From the NCBI GenBank assembly GCA_026707735.1, contig JAPOWH010000002.1:1-64000 (forward strand): 64,000 nucleotides of DNA. Direction: 5' to 3'. Position 1 is the first letter of the stretch; each line of letters begins with the position of its first letter. Below, piece after piece: positions 17,401 through 25,303 of the stretch. Source of the stretch: Gammaproteobacteria bacterium. GTDB lineage: Bacteria; Pseudomonadota; Gammaproteobacteria; Pseudomonadales; Azotimanducaceae. Made by a program: the position numbers and the translations under genes. The notes beneath the pieces are model-generated. The model saw only the letters and a list, made by a program, of their open reading frames with translations. It ran no database searches and had not been told where the DNA came from.

Positions 17401-19295
17401 TGCAGCAATTCATGCGAATCGGCTACGCATCGGGCGCTGCTGCCTTCGCGGCAGTCAAGGAGCGGACGAGGCCCATTCTCTTGACCACTGCTACCACCAT
17501 TGCCGCTTTGTGGCCGCTGTCGATTACTACAGGCGCCGAACACGAGATGTGGCCGCCGTTTGCAATCGTCGTCATGTCGGGACTGGCCAGCTCGGCGCTG
17601 CTAACGTTGATCATCGTACCTGTGGGATACGTTCTGTTAAGACGACTCGACATTCTCTTTGGGCGAGTAGGACCCTGGCTCGTAGTCGGATGGATGGTTG
17701 CACTGACCGCAATCATGTTTGTGCTAATTGCTTTTGCAGGATTGAGCGGTTTGTTCTGGCAGGTAGTTTGCGGTCTTCTTGTTGGCGGCGTTCTGCTGGC
17801 GGTCATTGTGATTGCGTTTCGCCGAGTTGCCATTCCCGAACCGCATACTGATGACGGGCCACCGGAGCTTGAGGTCAGCTATTTGAGCAAGGTCTACGGT
17901 CTGCCCGGACCCATTCGCAAGACTTTGACGTCCCATCGAGAATTTGCCGCCAAGGTTGTAAAGGCAGGCGGAAAGGTATTCACGCGCCGTGGCACGTTCG
18001 AAAAATCGTTCGTTTTCCTCATACTAGCCGCGGGTGCTGTTGGACTGGGTTGGCTGACTCCAGAGTTTGGATGGAGTTTAATCTTCTGGCTGATCGCTGC
18101 GGCTTTCCTTTCGCGAGTTATCTTGGAAGCAAGGAAGTTTCGGGGATTGGTTACTGACGATGGCCGAACCAAGCGAGGAGGCATTGAAGGCGTCGCTGCG
18201 GTGCTCTTGCCGTGGGCCACAATTGCTGGGTTCGTCTATTTAACCTTTGCGCGGCCTTTGCTGAATCAGGAAGATCCAGAAGCAAGTCTGTTTTGGCCCA
18301 TCGTTGCGACGATTGTGCTTGGCATTGGTCAACTCATGCGGCGCAGCGCAGTTCGGCAGGACAGTGGCGAACTGGTCGGCCGCGTAACACGCGGATTCAT
18401 GAAATATCCTCGTACGTGGTGGAGACGAATGAGCAAGCGCATTGCAGGATTCGATTTGCCTGCGGATGAAATACGTGCGCTATGGAACGTGAGCTTCACA
18501 GCGAAGCGGGGAATGATCGGAATACTGGGTCCAAACGGAGCTGGCAAGACCACCTTGTTGAGGCAGCTCGCGGGAATTATCGATCCGACCAGTGGCGCGG
18601 TAAAGTTGGGTGGCGTCCCATTGAAGTCAATCCAAAAGGTCCTAGCTCGTTGGGTGGGCTACTTGCCGCAGGATTCCGGACTTCCTCTGAGTCTAACACC
18701 GCGAGAGTACCTGCAGTACTACGCAGCCCTCTATGACATTCCACCTGAAGAACGACACGAACGCGTTACAAATTTGATTGCGGAAGTGGGGCTGGCTGAG
18801 AAGATCGACGACAAGATTAGCTCACTGTCTGGCGGAATGAAGCAGCGTGTGGCAGTTGCTCGAACACTGCTGCGACTGCCAGCGATCATCATCGTGGACG
18901 AGCCTACAGTGGGACTCGACCCCAGAGAACGAATTCGATTCCGCAACTTGCTCGCTCGTCTGGCGGAGTCGAGAATTGTGCTGTTTTCAACGCACGTTGT
19001 TGAAGATGTGGCCATATCCTGCGAGCGCGTCTTGGTAATTGCCAAAAGTCGCCTGCGCTTTGACGGCAGCCCGACGGACCTCGCGCTCAATGCTGAAGGA
19101 CGTGTTTGGGAGCGTCGCGTGGACGAAGGGCAAGACAAATCGCTGCCGGAAGGAGCGATTCTTGCGGAGGAGGCCCCTGACGCCCAGGGAACTACTGTGC
19201 AGCGAGTCATTTGGAACCAGGAACCGTCTCAGGATGCCACTCCGTTAGCAGCTCGTCCGGAGGATGGCTACCTATGGTTGCTGGCGACCTCATGA
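14475..19295 (+). CDS. RND efflux permease fused to an ABC ATPase domain
   Basis: A single uninterrupted frame of 1606 residues, started at TTG 14475 with AAGGG about 11 bases upstream; the only nearby ATG is out of frame. Residues 1 to about 1060 are a full HAE1-type RND permease: first helix, VELFPELP, two porter halves and two sets of helices. The helix-4 motif is GLLVDNSVVVYE with D416-N417. The helix-10 position usually holding lysine is N967 (GLLVNPAIL), as in SwrC-like members. Two more helices follow (about 1065-1118). Then comes a beta-strand plus A-loop-like segment LEVSYLSKVYG with Y1141, about 190 residues with roughly four helices, and the rest of an ABC domain: Walker A GPNGAGKTT (K1358), signature LSGGMKQR (1451-1458), Walker B IIIVDEPTVGLD (D1475, E1476) and switch H1507. 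The next gene supplies an ABC-2 permease. No adaptor or TolC gene is nearby. Substrate unknown. Confidence 0.9.
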   Translation: MAEIAEAGKPGFRGLLSLPVLRPVAVSMLFLAVVLFGVVGVDRMPVELFPELPTSNLSVSFERPGSTADLVERELLIPLTSRVRALGGIKETIGRIYGERGSLGITFDRGTDLKVREYELRRIASRMQRESSVANTRIRVSSAEVGVGGMALPFMNINVLGEGRSTDILYDLVVERVVPRLAAIPGVARALPSGGGGRQMIVSVDPNKVANLGATVEQVTGAIRSRMGSVRYVGNIESGDGRIVVLTDGSLDSLGTLRRTQISPGSPLTLEHVADIYIGYARSQSLHLIDGSPVVGVSLTQEQGTNMVEIGRDVKSRLDELREEIRPLGLDLKVGFDLSEPLDDQIQRLVRLGATGFGLALLVLFLFLRHWRAVAVVGIAVPVSLMTALASLYLLGHSINVLTLFGLAMAVGLLVDNSVVVYEAILRGIERGLSPTVAAREGLRKTARAIVGASITTATVFFPILLIDIDNATMRSVLEVLSVAVIIPLLASLAVAIGLVPLLAHRLAAPAALHRVQDQQRKRAERAGMLVPDRARLLLKGFVVNALRQPPSWLAGTLIAVVATVAIAGPIALLNRPPADAPQSNWIVLDMLLPNAANIDLEGATATASYFSQAIKQVEGVDYVDIRLLDLEAGMGAITIHFVDEELRPRHFSIARVREVAANEARPLGIRIGRQGELQYENSSHLSQYTSFYRGSGTHEVVITGPNPSKLIDIGNDIVARLESLGYIQYANVTVEGLGRELWVEPDAEAMQAFGITASDTLPSLLDISGSMGRTMQGGSYMLSSGREIPVVIEREGVRDRGATRQDLQRLRVHTSNGVIPVSAFTRVTEMPPPATIVHKNGRREMKVKYSLSSSVPESGSGREAIEKQIEDHIRATPRPPGYVIDIPGGAMEQNANMGQRLALVALGLLVLVLAIIFESLTLPFLIIIAVPLAVIGSMWGLALTGTSLQAPMVWAGVLVLIGLLVNPAILLIDRMQQFMRIGYASGAAAFAAVKERTRPILLTTATTIAALWPLSITTGAEHEMWPPFAIVVMSGLASSALLTLIIVPVGYVLLRRLDILFGRVGPWLVVGWMVALTAIMFVLIAFAGLSGLFWQVVCGLLVGGVLLAVIVIAFRRVAIPEPHTDDGPPELEVSYLSKVYGLPGPIRKTLTSHREFAAKVVKAGGKVFTRRGTFEKSFVFLILAAGAVGLGWLTPEFGWSLIFWLIAAAFLSRVILEARKFRGLVTDDGRTKRGGIEGVAAVLLPWATIAGFVYLTFARPLLNQEDPEASLFWPIVATIVLGIGQLMRRSAVRQDSGELVGRVTRGFMKYPRTWWRRMSKRIAGFDLPADEIRALWNVSFTAKRGMIGILGPNGAGKTTLLRQLAGIIDPTSGAVKLGGVPLKSIQKVLARWVGYLPQDSGLPLSLTPREYLQYYAALYDIPPEERHERVTNLIAEVGLAEKIDDKISSLSGGMKQRVAVARTLLRLPAIIIVDEPTVGLDPRERIRFRNLLARLAESRIVLFSTHVVEDVAISCERVLVIAKSRLRFDGSPTDLALNAEGRVWERRVDEGQDKSLPEGAILAEEAPDAQGTTVQRVIWNQEPSQDATPLAARPEDGYLWLLATS

Positions 19296-20020
19296 GCTTC
19301 TCTCAGCTCAGAATTAGACTGGCAAACCAATTCGACTTGCTAAAACACGCTGCCATTGCCAATGCCGGGCACCGGTTTTGGCTGATTCCCATATTGGTGC
19401 CGATTATTTGGCTCGGGCCCCAATCGTTCTTCCTCGCCATGGGTTGGACTCAGCCGGTACAGCCGAGCGCCATTCAAGTGCGCATGATGGGATTTCCCCT
19501 TGCATGCGTTGGGATATACCTTGGATTGAGGATCATAGCTGGCGAAATCAATGCGCGCACCTTGGAAATCGTATATACGGTCCCCGGGGGAGCGGTAAAG
19601 GTCTGGCTCATCAAATTGCTGGCAGCAATAATGATCCTATTGCCCACGCAGATCATCATAGGCGTGTACTCGTGGTTCATGTTTACTCCGTTTCCCCTTG
19701 AGTCGTTGTATGGCGCACTCCAAATCGGAGTCTTCTATTTGGTGGTGTCTTTGGGATTCTCCACATTGTTCCGTAGCGAGGTATCCGGCGCGATTGTCGC
19801 TGTCGCTGCGCTTGGTCTTAATGTGGTGATCACGGGGTTTGGAACCGGTCGACAAGTGTGGACGCCCTTCTTCAACCCCCATGTGATCGATAACGAGAGT
19901 TTTCGAACCATTCTTGCAATGACGTTGCAAAACCGGATCGGCATGGCTCTGGTGATAATCATGATCATCAGCTTGGCGTTCTTGCGGGGGAATCGCAGGG
20001 AACGGCTGCTTAGCGGGTGA
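19292..20020 (+). CDS. ABC-2 family permease partner of the RND-ABC fusion
   Basis: A 242-residue membrane protein started at ATG 19292, which overlaps the stop of the fusion gene as ATGA. It has about six helices. The cytoplasmic segment EINARTLEIVYTVPGGAVKVWLIKLLAA matches the ABC-2 consensus in which a Glu and TLE-type motif precede a proline and a lysine before the next helix. ABC-2 permeases dimerise and work with an ATPase of the type fused at the end of the preceding protein, so the two genes together contain all parts of an ABC exporter plus an RND pump. The translational overlap argues for equimolar synthesis and a physical complex. Confidence 0.85.
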   Translation: MSFSQLRIRLANQFDLLKHAAIANAGHRFWLIPILVPIIWLGPQSFFLAMGWTQPVQPSAIQVRMMGFPLACVGIYLGLRIIAGEINARTLEIVYTVPGGAVKVWLIKLLAAIMILLPTQIIIGVYSWFMFTPFPLESLYGALQIGVFYLVVSLGFSTLFRSEVSGAIVAVAALGLNVVITGFGTGRQVWTPFFNPHVIDNESFRTILAMTLQNRIGMALVIIMIISLAFLRGNRRERLLSG

Positions 20021-20032
20021 CAGCAAATCGCT

Positions 20033-20668
20033 TTGCCATTGCACGCGCCTGCACGAAGCTGCATAGGTAAACGCCAACGCATAGTCGATTTCGACGGACA
20101 GGCAGACTACTGCCCTAGTTTCTTATGCAAGGACCTCGCGGATAAAGCCTTTTCCCGTGCTGTCTCGACCATTCAATGGAGACAGGAACGCACCGTTCTC
20201 TACGGCAGGAGTCTCGATGTGCCACGCCGTTCGGCATGGTTCAGTTGCCATGGCCATTCCTACACATACTCAAACATCGTGCACGAACCGCGACCACTCC
20301 CCGGTTTTCTTGAAGCCATTCGGCAGCAATTGGAAGAGCAATCGGGATTTCGTTTCAATTCTGTGCTTGCCAACTTATATGAGAATGGCCAGCACAGCGT
20401 GGGATGGCACGCAGACAATGAGCCTGAACTGGGCTCGGATGTAAATATAGCTTCTTTCAGTTTGGGCGCGAACCGCAAATTGCGACTACGCCACAGGTCC
20501 CGCCGAGATTTGAGATTGTCGGTGACCTTAGAACACAACAGCCTGCTGCTGATGTGTGCACCCATGCAAGATTACTGGTTGCATGAGCTGCCGAAAACTA
20601 GCCGAGATGTTGGTCCTCGTATTAATTTTTCCTTCCGCAATATCGTTGGTCCTACTAACCAGGATTGA
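20033..20668 (+). CDS. AlkB-like 2-oxoglutarate/Fe(II) dioxygenase
   Basis: A 211-residue protein with the AlkB signature: NLYENGQHSVGWHADNEP carries the HXD iron ligands, WLHELPK the distal histidine, and RINFSFR the 2-oxoglutarate-binding arginines. AlkB homologues remove methyl or etheno lesions from DNA or RNA bases by oxidative demethylation. It is the short ALKBH2/3-like form. No ATG exists before the conserved region, so I take the TTG at 20033; another TTG two codons later is equally possible. It starts 12 bases after the ABC-2 permease gene and may be on the same transcript. Confidence 0.88.
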   Translation: MPLHAPARSCIGKRQRIVDFDGQADYCPSFLCKDLADKAFSRAVSTIQWRQERTVLYGRSLDVPRRSAWFSCHGHSYTYSNIVHEPRPLPGFLEAIRQQLEEQSGFRFNSVLANLYENGQHSVGWHADNEPELGSDVNIASFSLGANRKLRLRHRSRRDLRLSVTLEHNSLLLMCAPMQDYWLHELPKTSRDVGPRINFSFRNIVGPTNQD

Positions 20669-20813
20669 ATTCGCCTCAAGACATGACGCTAGCCAGAGTA
20701 TTCGGCACGATCAAAGAGGATTGCAACTAGCTCAAGTTCGCGCACCGGTTGGTCGACGGTGAAGTGCGGGAGGCAGACAATCGGTCATAGTTAATAAAAA
20801 CGGCGCAAGTTAC

Positions 20814-21245
20814 ATGAACGCAGAAATTAGCACACAAATGCAGGTATGGCCAGCAGTATTGTCTAAACAGTTGGATGGGTCCACTCTTGTGACGTTCCCG
20901 GATATCCCAGAAGCTCTTAATGAAGGTGAAAACGCAACCGAAGCCATGTCGCGGGCAAGAGACTGCTTGGTTTCTGCGTTGGGAGGCTATATCAACCGAC
21001 AGCGCACCATTCCGCAACCGGCGTTGCTGCGGGGACGGCATTCTGTTGTTTTGCCCGAACTCACTGCGGCGAAAGTAGAGCTCCACAACGTCATGCAAAA
21101 GCAGGAAATTGGAAACTCTGGATTGGCTGCGATGCTGTCAGTTAGCGAGGAAGTCGTGCAGCTCCTCACAGACCTCGATCACCACTCGCACATTGAAGAG
21201 GTGGAAACAGCGCTGCTTACGCTCGGCCAACAGTCTGCAGCCTGA
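20814..21245 (+). CDS. hicB: HicB-family antitoxin-like protein, without HicA
   Basis: A 143-residue protein. The N-terminal half (PAVLSKQLDGSTLVTFPDIPEALNEGENATEAMSRA is its region, about residues 12-46) is the partially degraded RNase H fold of HicB. The C-terminal half is a helix-turn-helix-like region with NSGLAAMLSVSEEVVQLL, followed by the conserved ALLTLG end. HicB normally neutralises the HicA mRNA interferase and represses their operon. No HicA gene of 60-80 residues is visible on either side: the 145 bases before it and 125 bases after it hold no plausible frame. It may be a solitary regulator or a relic. Confidence 0.82.
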   Translation: MNAEISTQMQVWPAVLSKQLDGSTLVTFPDIPEALNEGENATEAMSRARDCLVSALGGYINRQRTIPQPALLRGRHSVVLPELTAAKVELHNVMQKQEIGNSGLAAMLSVSEEVVQLLTDLDHHSHIEEVETALLTLGQQSAA

Positions 21246-21371
21246 GCCAGCCGAGCTGGGTTCCCCCACTCTTTGAACTAGGATGGAACTTTGCGAAGAG
21301 TACTGATGCACACGATTGAGTGGTTTGAAACGCTACATTAAAATTCGGTTACAACACAAAGGGAACCAATT

Positions 21372-22457
21372 GTGAAAGCTGCCGTACTTCATGAAGTATC
21401 CAAGCCACTGGAAATTGAAGATGTCTCCATAAGCAAGCCGCTCGCCAGAGAAGTGTTGGTACGCACGGTTGCCGCTGGAATTTGCCACTCCGACTTGCAC
21501 TTCCAAAACGGAGCCTACCCTTATTTTCTTCCCACCATACTTGGACATGAATCCGCCGGCGTGGTGGAAGCCGTCGGTTCCGATGTCACCTATGTCAAAC
21601 CTGGTGACCATGTAATCACGTGCCTCTCAGCCTTCTGCGGCCATTGCGAGTTTTGCCTGACCGGACATATGTCGCTTTGTCAGGAACCGGAACTTCAACG
21701 AGGGATGTCTGAAGCACCTCGTCTTTCACAGAACGGCAAGCCAATCGCGCAGTTCCTGAATCTCTCTTCCTTTGCCGAGCACATGCTGATACACGAGCAC
21801 GCATTGGCAAAAATTCGCCAAGACATGCCATTGGACCGCGCCGCGCTGATAGGTTGCGGTGTCACGACTGGCGTTGGCGCGGTGATTCACACAGCCAAGG
21901 TCGAGCCAGGTTCGACGGTAGCAGTAATAGGATGTGGAGGAGTTGGACTGTCAAGCATCAACGGCGCGGAATTGGCGGGAGCGGGCCGGATCATAGCCAT
22001 CGATACGTTGGCGAGCAAGCTGGAGTTGGCGAAAAAATTTGGCGCGACCGACATTGTCGACGCGAGCGAAGTGGACCCTGTCGAAGCTGTGCGGGAGCTG
22101 GCTGACGGCGGCGTGCATTATTCGTTTGAGGCCATCGGATTGAAGGTGACGACCGAACAGGCATGGAAGATGCTCCGTCCAGGCGGCACCGCCACGGTAA
22201 TAGGCATGATTCCCGTCGGCACGCAGATTGAGATTCATGGCCCTGAACTATTGAGAGAGAAGAAAATTCAGGGCTCGAACATGGGGTCGAATAGATTTCG
22301 CGTCGATATGCCGCGTTTAGTTGATTTCTACTTGGCCGGCAAGCTTCACTTGGACGACATGATTTCCGGCCACATGCATCTCCATGGCGTCAACGATGGA
22401 TTTACTCAGCTCGAAACCGGTGAGGTTGCCCGCAACGTCATAATGTTCGACCAATAG
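21372..22457 (+). CDS. Zinc-dependent alcohol dehydrogenase (class III-like)
   Basis: A 361-residue medium-chain dehydrogenase starting at GTG 21372 with AAGGGA about eight bases upstream. Catalytic zinc ligands are Cys in GICHSD, His in GHESAG and a later Cys, and the structural zinc site is the four-cysteine cluster CGHCEFCLTGHMSLC. The nucleotide-binding turn is GCGGVGLSSINGA with Asp in AIDTLASK, predicting NAD+. The family oxidises primary alcohols or hydroxymethyl-thiol adducts in the cytoplasm; the exact substrate is undetermined. It converges on the tRNA-Gly gene, which begins only a few bases beyond its stop on the other strand. Confidence 0.9.
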   Translation: MKAAVLHEVSKPLEIEDVSISKPLAREVLVRTVAAGICHSDLHFQNGAYPYFLPTILGHESAGVVEAVGSDVTYVKPGDHVITCLSAFCGHCEFCLTGHMSLCQEPELQRGMSEAPRLSQNGKPIAQFLNLSSFAEHMLIHEHALAKIRQDMPLDRAALIGCGVTTGVGAVIHTAKVEPGSTVAVIGCGGVGLSSINGAELAGAGRIIAIDTLASKLELAKKFGATDIVDASEVDPVEAVRELADGGVHYSFEAIGLKVTTEQAWKMLRPGGTATVIGMIPVGTQIEIHGPELLREKKIQGSNMGSNRFRVDMPRLVDFYLAGKLHLDDMISGHMHLHGVNDGFTQLETGEVARNVIMFDQ

Positions 22458-22462
22458 CTGGC

Positions 22463-22537
22463 TGGAGCGGGCGAAGGGTGTCGAACCCTCGTCTCCAGCT
22501 TGGGAAGCTGGGGTAATAACCGTTATACGACGCCCGC
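22463..22537 (-). tRNA. tRNA-Gly (anticodon CCC) with encoded CCA
   Basis: On the minus strand the acceptor arms GCGGGCG and CGCCCGC pair fully. The anticodon stem CCAGC/GCTGG encloses the loop TTCCCAA, giving anticodon CCC. The T-arm reads GAGGGTTCGACACCCTT. The 3' CCA is encoded at 22465-22463. It closely resembles the E. coli tRNA-Gly(CCC) acceptor and T arms. Confidence 0.93.
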
Positions 22538-22577
22538 TCAGAGACTCGAATACGCGCCACTTTCATTGTATTTGACG

Positions 22578-23369
22578 CTATGCGTTGAAGTTAGGCTGCC
22601 GCTTTTCCTTGAATGCCGCAATTGCCTCCTTGTGATCAGGCAGACGGCGCGCGATTTGATCGCGTATGTTCTCCCGCTCCATTACAGCTTCTAGATCGGG
22701 GTCTGTAGGATTGCGCCGCAACAGTTCCTTGATCATCATTACGGCTTGCGTCGGATTGTTGGCAATTTCATTGGCTTTGGCCAATGCTGTAGCTTCCAGA
22801 TCATCGGGCTCAGTGACCGCAGTCACAAGTCCCATCGCCAGCGCTTCGTCAGCGGGAACCATGCGCCCGGTCAGGCACATGTCCGTTGCCGGTCCCAATC
22901 CAATGAGATCCGCAAGCAATCGCGTGGAGCCAAGTTCGGGCATGAGTCCCATCTTGATGAACCGAATGCTCAGAAAGGCATTCGTCGAAGCAATTCGGAT
23001 GTCGAACGGAAGAATCATTGTCAATCCAACGCCAACCGCGTAGCCATTGATTGCTGCAATCGTAGGCTTGGATTCTCGAATGAAGTGTGTGAGCGAAGCG
23101 CCGCCGCGGCGTATGGGCTCACCGCCGCTTGACTGAGCGTTGGCTTTCGCTCGTTCAGCAAATCCATCGATATCAGCTCCCGCGCAAAACGCGCGTCCCT
23201 CGCCGGTCATGAGGATTGCTCCAATAGCCGGGTCGTTGTTCCACTCGGTCATTTGGGAAACGATTTCCTCTGACATCGTGGAATTCCACGCATTGAGCTT
23301 TTGCGGTCGATTAAGTCGAATGATTCCCACTCTTCCTTGAGTCTCCGTCAAGATGGCCGAGTATTCCAT
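22578..23369 (-). CDS. Enoyl-CoA hydratase/isomerase (crotonase) family protein
   Basis: A 263-residue crotonase-fold protein. The oxyanion-hole and CoA-binding motif GRAFCAGADIDG and the second region GYAVGVGLTMILPFD are clear. The two glutamates used by mitochondrial hydratase align with Thr in the GVGLTM turn and Phe in SIRFIKMG, so classical hydration is doubtful. The acidic residue in MPELGS is placed like the catalytic acid of isomerase-type members. The gene is last in the minus-strand cluster with the molybdenum hydroxylase genes, 120 bases after the quinone reductase gene, and probably acts on a CoA thioester in the same degradative route. Confidence 0.85.
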   Translation of the reverse strand: MEYSAILTETQGRVGIIRLNRPQKLNAWNSTMSEEIVSQMTEWNNDPAIGAILMTGEGRAFCAGADIDGFAERAKANAQSSGGEPIRRGGASLTHFIRESKPTIAAINGYAVGVGLTMILPFDIRIASTNAFLSIRFIKMGLMPELGSTRLLADLIGLGPATDMCLTGRMVPADEALAMGLVTAVTEPDDLEATALAKANEIANNPTQAVMMIKELLRRNPTDPDLEAVMERENIRDQIARRLPDHKEAIAAFKEKRQPNFNA

Positions 23370-23488
23370 GATTGAGTCTCCAGTTGTTAACGTGATTGCA
23401 GATTTCGTTTGTTCAGCATTAGGGCAAATTGTGGCTAGCCGCTAGACCCCTGGGTGGCACAGGACTATCTTTGTTTTTGTTACGAGCG

Positions 23489-24517
23489 TTATTGATCTGG
23501 CTCGAATTCGTACCCATTCATGGTAACCACGCACTTGCCGACAACGTTCCGTTGTTCAAGCATGCGCAACGCATCGACAGCGTTTTCGAGCGGAAATCCC
23601 GCGCAGACGTGAGGGTCAATTGCTCCGGAGTAAGCCAAGTCACGCAGTTGTGCAGTGAGTTTCCTTCCCAAATCTGGATTCCTTCTGCCAACCTCTCCTG
23701 CTCGAACGCCGAGAACTGAAAGCTCCTTGATGAGAATCAAATTCACCGCAGCCTGAGGCCAGCGTCCGCTGGTGAATCCCACCGTCAGCAGCCTGCCTCC
23801 GTGGTTGATGCATCGCATAGACTCGTCGAAGACATCGCCGCCGACAGGGTCCAAGATCACATCCGCACCGCCCGTGCCGGTAATGTCCTTTACCTTCTGG
23901 CGAAAGCCGCCCAAGGCTCCCTCGGGCATGGTGTAGTTGACCACTTCGTCTGCGCCGCGGGCCTTGACTACAGCCAACTTGTCGTCACGGCCTCCGGTTG
24001 CAATGACCTTGGCTCCCAACAGCTTTCCGACATCGACGGCCGCCAACCCCACTCCGCCTGTTGCGCCGTGAACAAGCAGCCACTCCCCCGATCGGAGCTC
24101 GCCTCGGTGGGACAGCGCCACCCATGCTGTTTGGTACGCCGTGCCGTAGCTGGCCCCCTTGGCATAGTTCATTGTGGGCGGCAATGGGCGAACCGAAGAA
24201 GCAGGCAGGTTGATGGCTTCCGCGAAACCTCCCGATCTGCATCCGAAAACGACCGCATCTCCTGTTCTGACGTTGGATACATCGCGACCAATGGCAACAA
24301 TGTCGCCGGCACCTTCGCCTCCCGGCGCGAAAGGGAGTTCCGGCCTGTGCTGATACTTTCCCTGAATCATGAGAAGATCGGGAAAATTGACCGAACAAGC
24401 CATGACCCGCACCTGCACCTCATTTGGTCCAGGCGCGGGCAGATCGACTTCGTCGAGAGAAATGCTGCCTATGTCGTCCTGTAGCTCATGGCACCGATAC
24501 GTCCGTATCTTCACCAC
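23489..24517 (-). CDS. NADPH:quinone oxidoreductase-like medium-chain reductase
   Basis: A 342-residue zinc-free medium-chain dehydrogenase. The N-terminal part has the QOR-type segment SVNFPDLLMIQGKYQ and FAPGGEGAG; the nucleotide-binding turn is HGATGGVGLAAVDVGK. The cysteine cluster of zinc alcohol dehydrogenases is absent. Such enzymes reduce quinones or the double bond of enoyl-CoA or enones with NADPH. The GTG start shares one base with the stop of the FAD-subunit gene (TAGTG), tying it to the molybdenum hydroxylase operon. The substrate is unknown; a carbonyl or CoA intermediate of the pathway is an inference. Confidence 0.87.
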   Translation of the reverse strand: MVKIRTYRCHELQDDIGSISLDEVDLPAPGPNEVQVRVMACSVNFPDLLMIQGKYQHRPELPFAPGGEGAGDIVAIGRDVSNVRTGDAVVFGCRSGGFAEAINLPASSVRPLPPTMNYAKGASYGTAYQTAWVALSHRGELRSGEWLLVHGATGGVGLAAVDVGKLLGAKVIATGGRDDKLAVVKARGADEVVNYTMPEGALGGFRQKVKDITGTGGADVILDPVGGDVFDESMRCINHGGRLLTVGFTSGRWPQAAVNLILIKELSVLGVRAGEVGRRNPDLGRKLTAQLRDLAYSGAIDPHVCAGFPLENAVDALRMLEQRNVVGKCVVTMNGYEFEPDQ

Positions 24518-25299
24518 TAAGCGATTTGAGCAACTGCTCGCTGAGCCATCGTTCTAACAAGGTGGGCACGGTACTCGCTGGACGCGTGGAGGTCCACATT
24601 GAAGTCTGAGTGGTCCACTCGCGTATCGGCAACGGCACTCGGAGCGAAGTTGCTGGAAAGAGCCGATTCCATTTCGGTCATACGGAATGCGTACGGTCCA
24701 GCGCCTGTAACGGCGACTCGGACCTCGCCGCCCGTCTCCGCAACCATCACCCCAACTATGGCATAGCGGGAAGCGGGATTTGGAAATTTGACGTAGGCTG
24801 CACGAGTTGGCATGGGAAACTCAACAGACGTGACGATTTCTCCGTCGGCTAGGGATGTTTCGAACATTCCGGTGAAAAAGTCGTCAGCGGGTATCGAACG
24901 GTCATTTGTAAAGACCGTTGCACCCAGTCCCACCAACGCAGCCGGATAGTCGGCGGCTGGATCGTTGTTGGCGATCGATCCACCGATCGTCCCACGGTTT
25001 CGAACTTGAGGATCCCCAATCCCTCCAGCCAGTGCGGCCAGAGCAGCAATCGTCGATGTCGAAGCCACTTCGCTGTGGGTGGTCAGTCCGCCAATTCTGA
25101 TGGAAGTGCCGGATGTCAGAGTCCCCTTCATGCTGTCGATCGCCCCGAGGTCGATCACTTCATTGGGCGAAGACAGTCTTTGCTTGATTGACGGAATGAG
25201 CGTCATGCCCCCCGCCAGATATACGGGATCTTGGCCGGACGAGTACATGTCCCTTGCTTCGTCGATGGATTGGGCTCGGTGGTAGTTGAATGAATACAT
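24517..25299 (-). CDS. FAD-binding medium subunit of a molybdenum hydroxylase (CoxM-like)
   Basis: A 260-residue protein with the two FAD loops of the xanthine dehydrogenase/CO dehydrogenase medium subunit: AGGMTLIPSIKQRL near residue 29 and TIGGSIANNDPAADYPA near residue 108. It transfers electrons from the iron-sulfur small subunit to an acceptor via FAD. The start is four bases after the large-subunit stop and the end overlaps the next gene by one base, so expression is coupled. The gene order here, S-L-M, differs from the M-S-L order of carboxydotrophic cox clusters. Confidence 0.9.
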   Translation of the reverse strand: MYSFNYHRAQSIDEARDMYSSGQDPVYLAGGMTLIPSIKQRLSSPNEVIDLGAIDSMKGTLTSGTSIRIGGLTTHSEVASTSTIAALAALAGGIGDPQVRNRGTIGGSIANNDPAADYPAALVGLGATVFTNDRSIPADDFFTGMFETSLADGEIVTSVEFPMPTRAAYVKFPNPASRYAIVGVMVAETGGEVRVAVTGAGPYAFRMTEMESALSSNFAPSAVADTRVDHSDFNVDLHASSEYRAHLVRTMAQRAVAQIA

Positions 25300-25303
25300 C
25301 TTT

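Noticed and set aside
14475-19295. Fusion as an assembly or frameshift artefact
   Set aside because: The frame is continuous, the linker contains plausible helices and an ATPase-like first strand, and the downstream ABC-2 gene overlaps the stop, which supports a real gene. Read evidence was not available, so the doubt is kept in the first finding.
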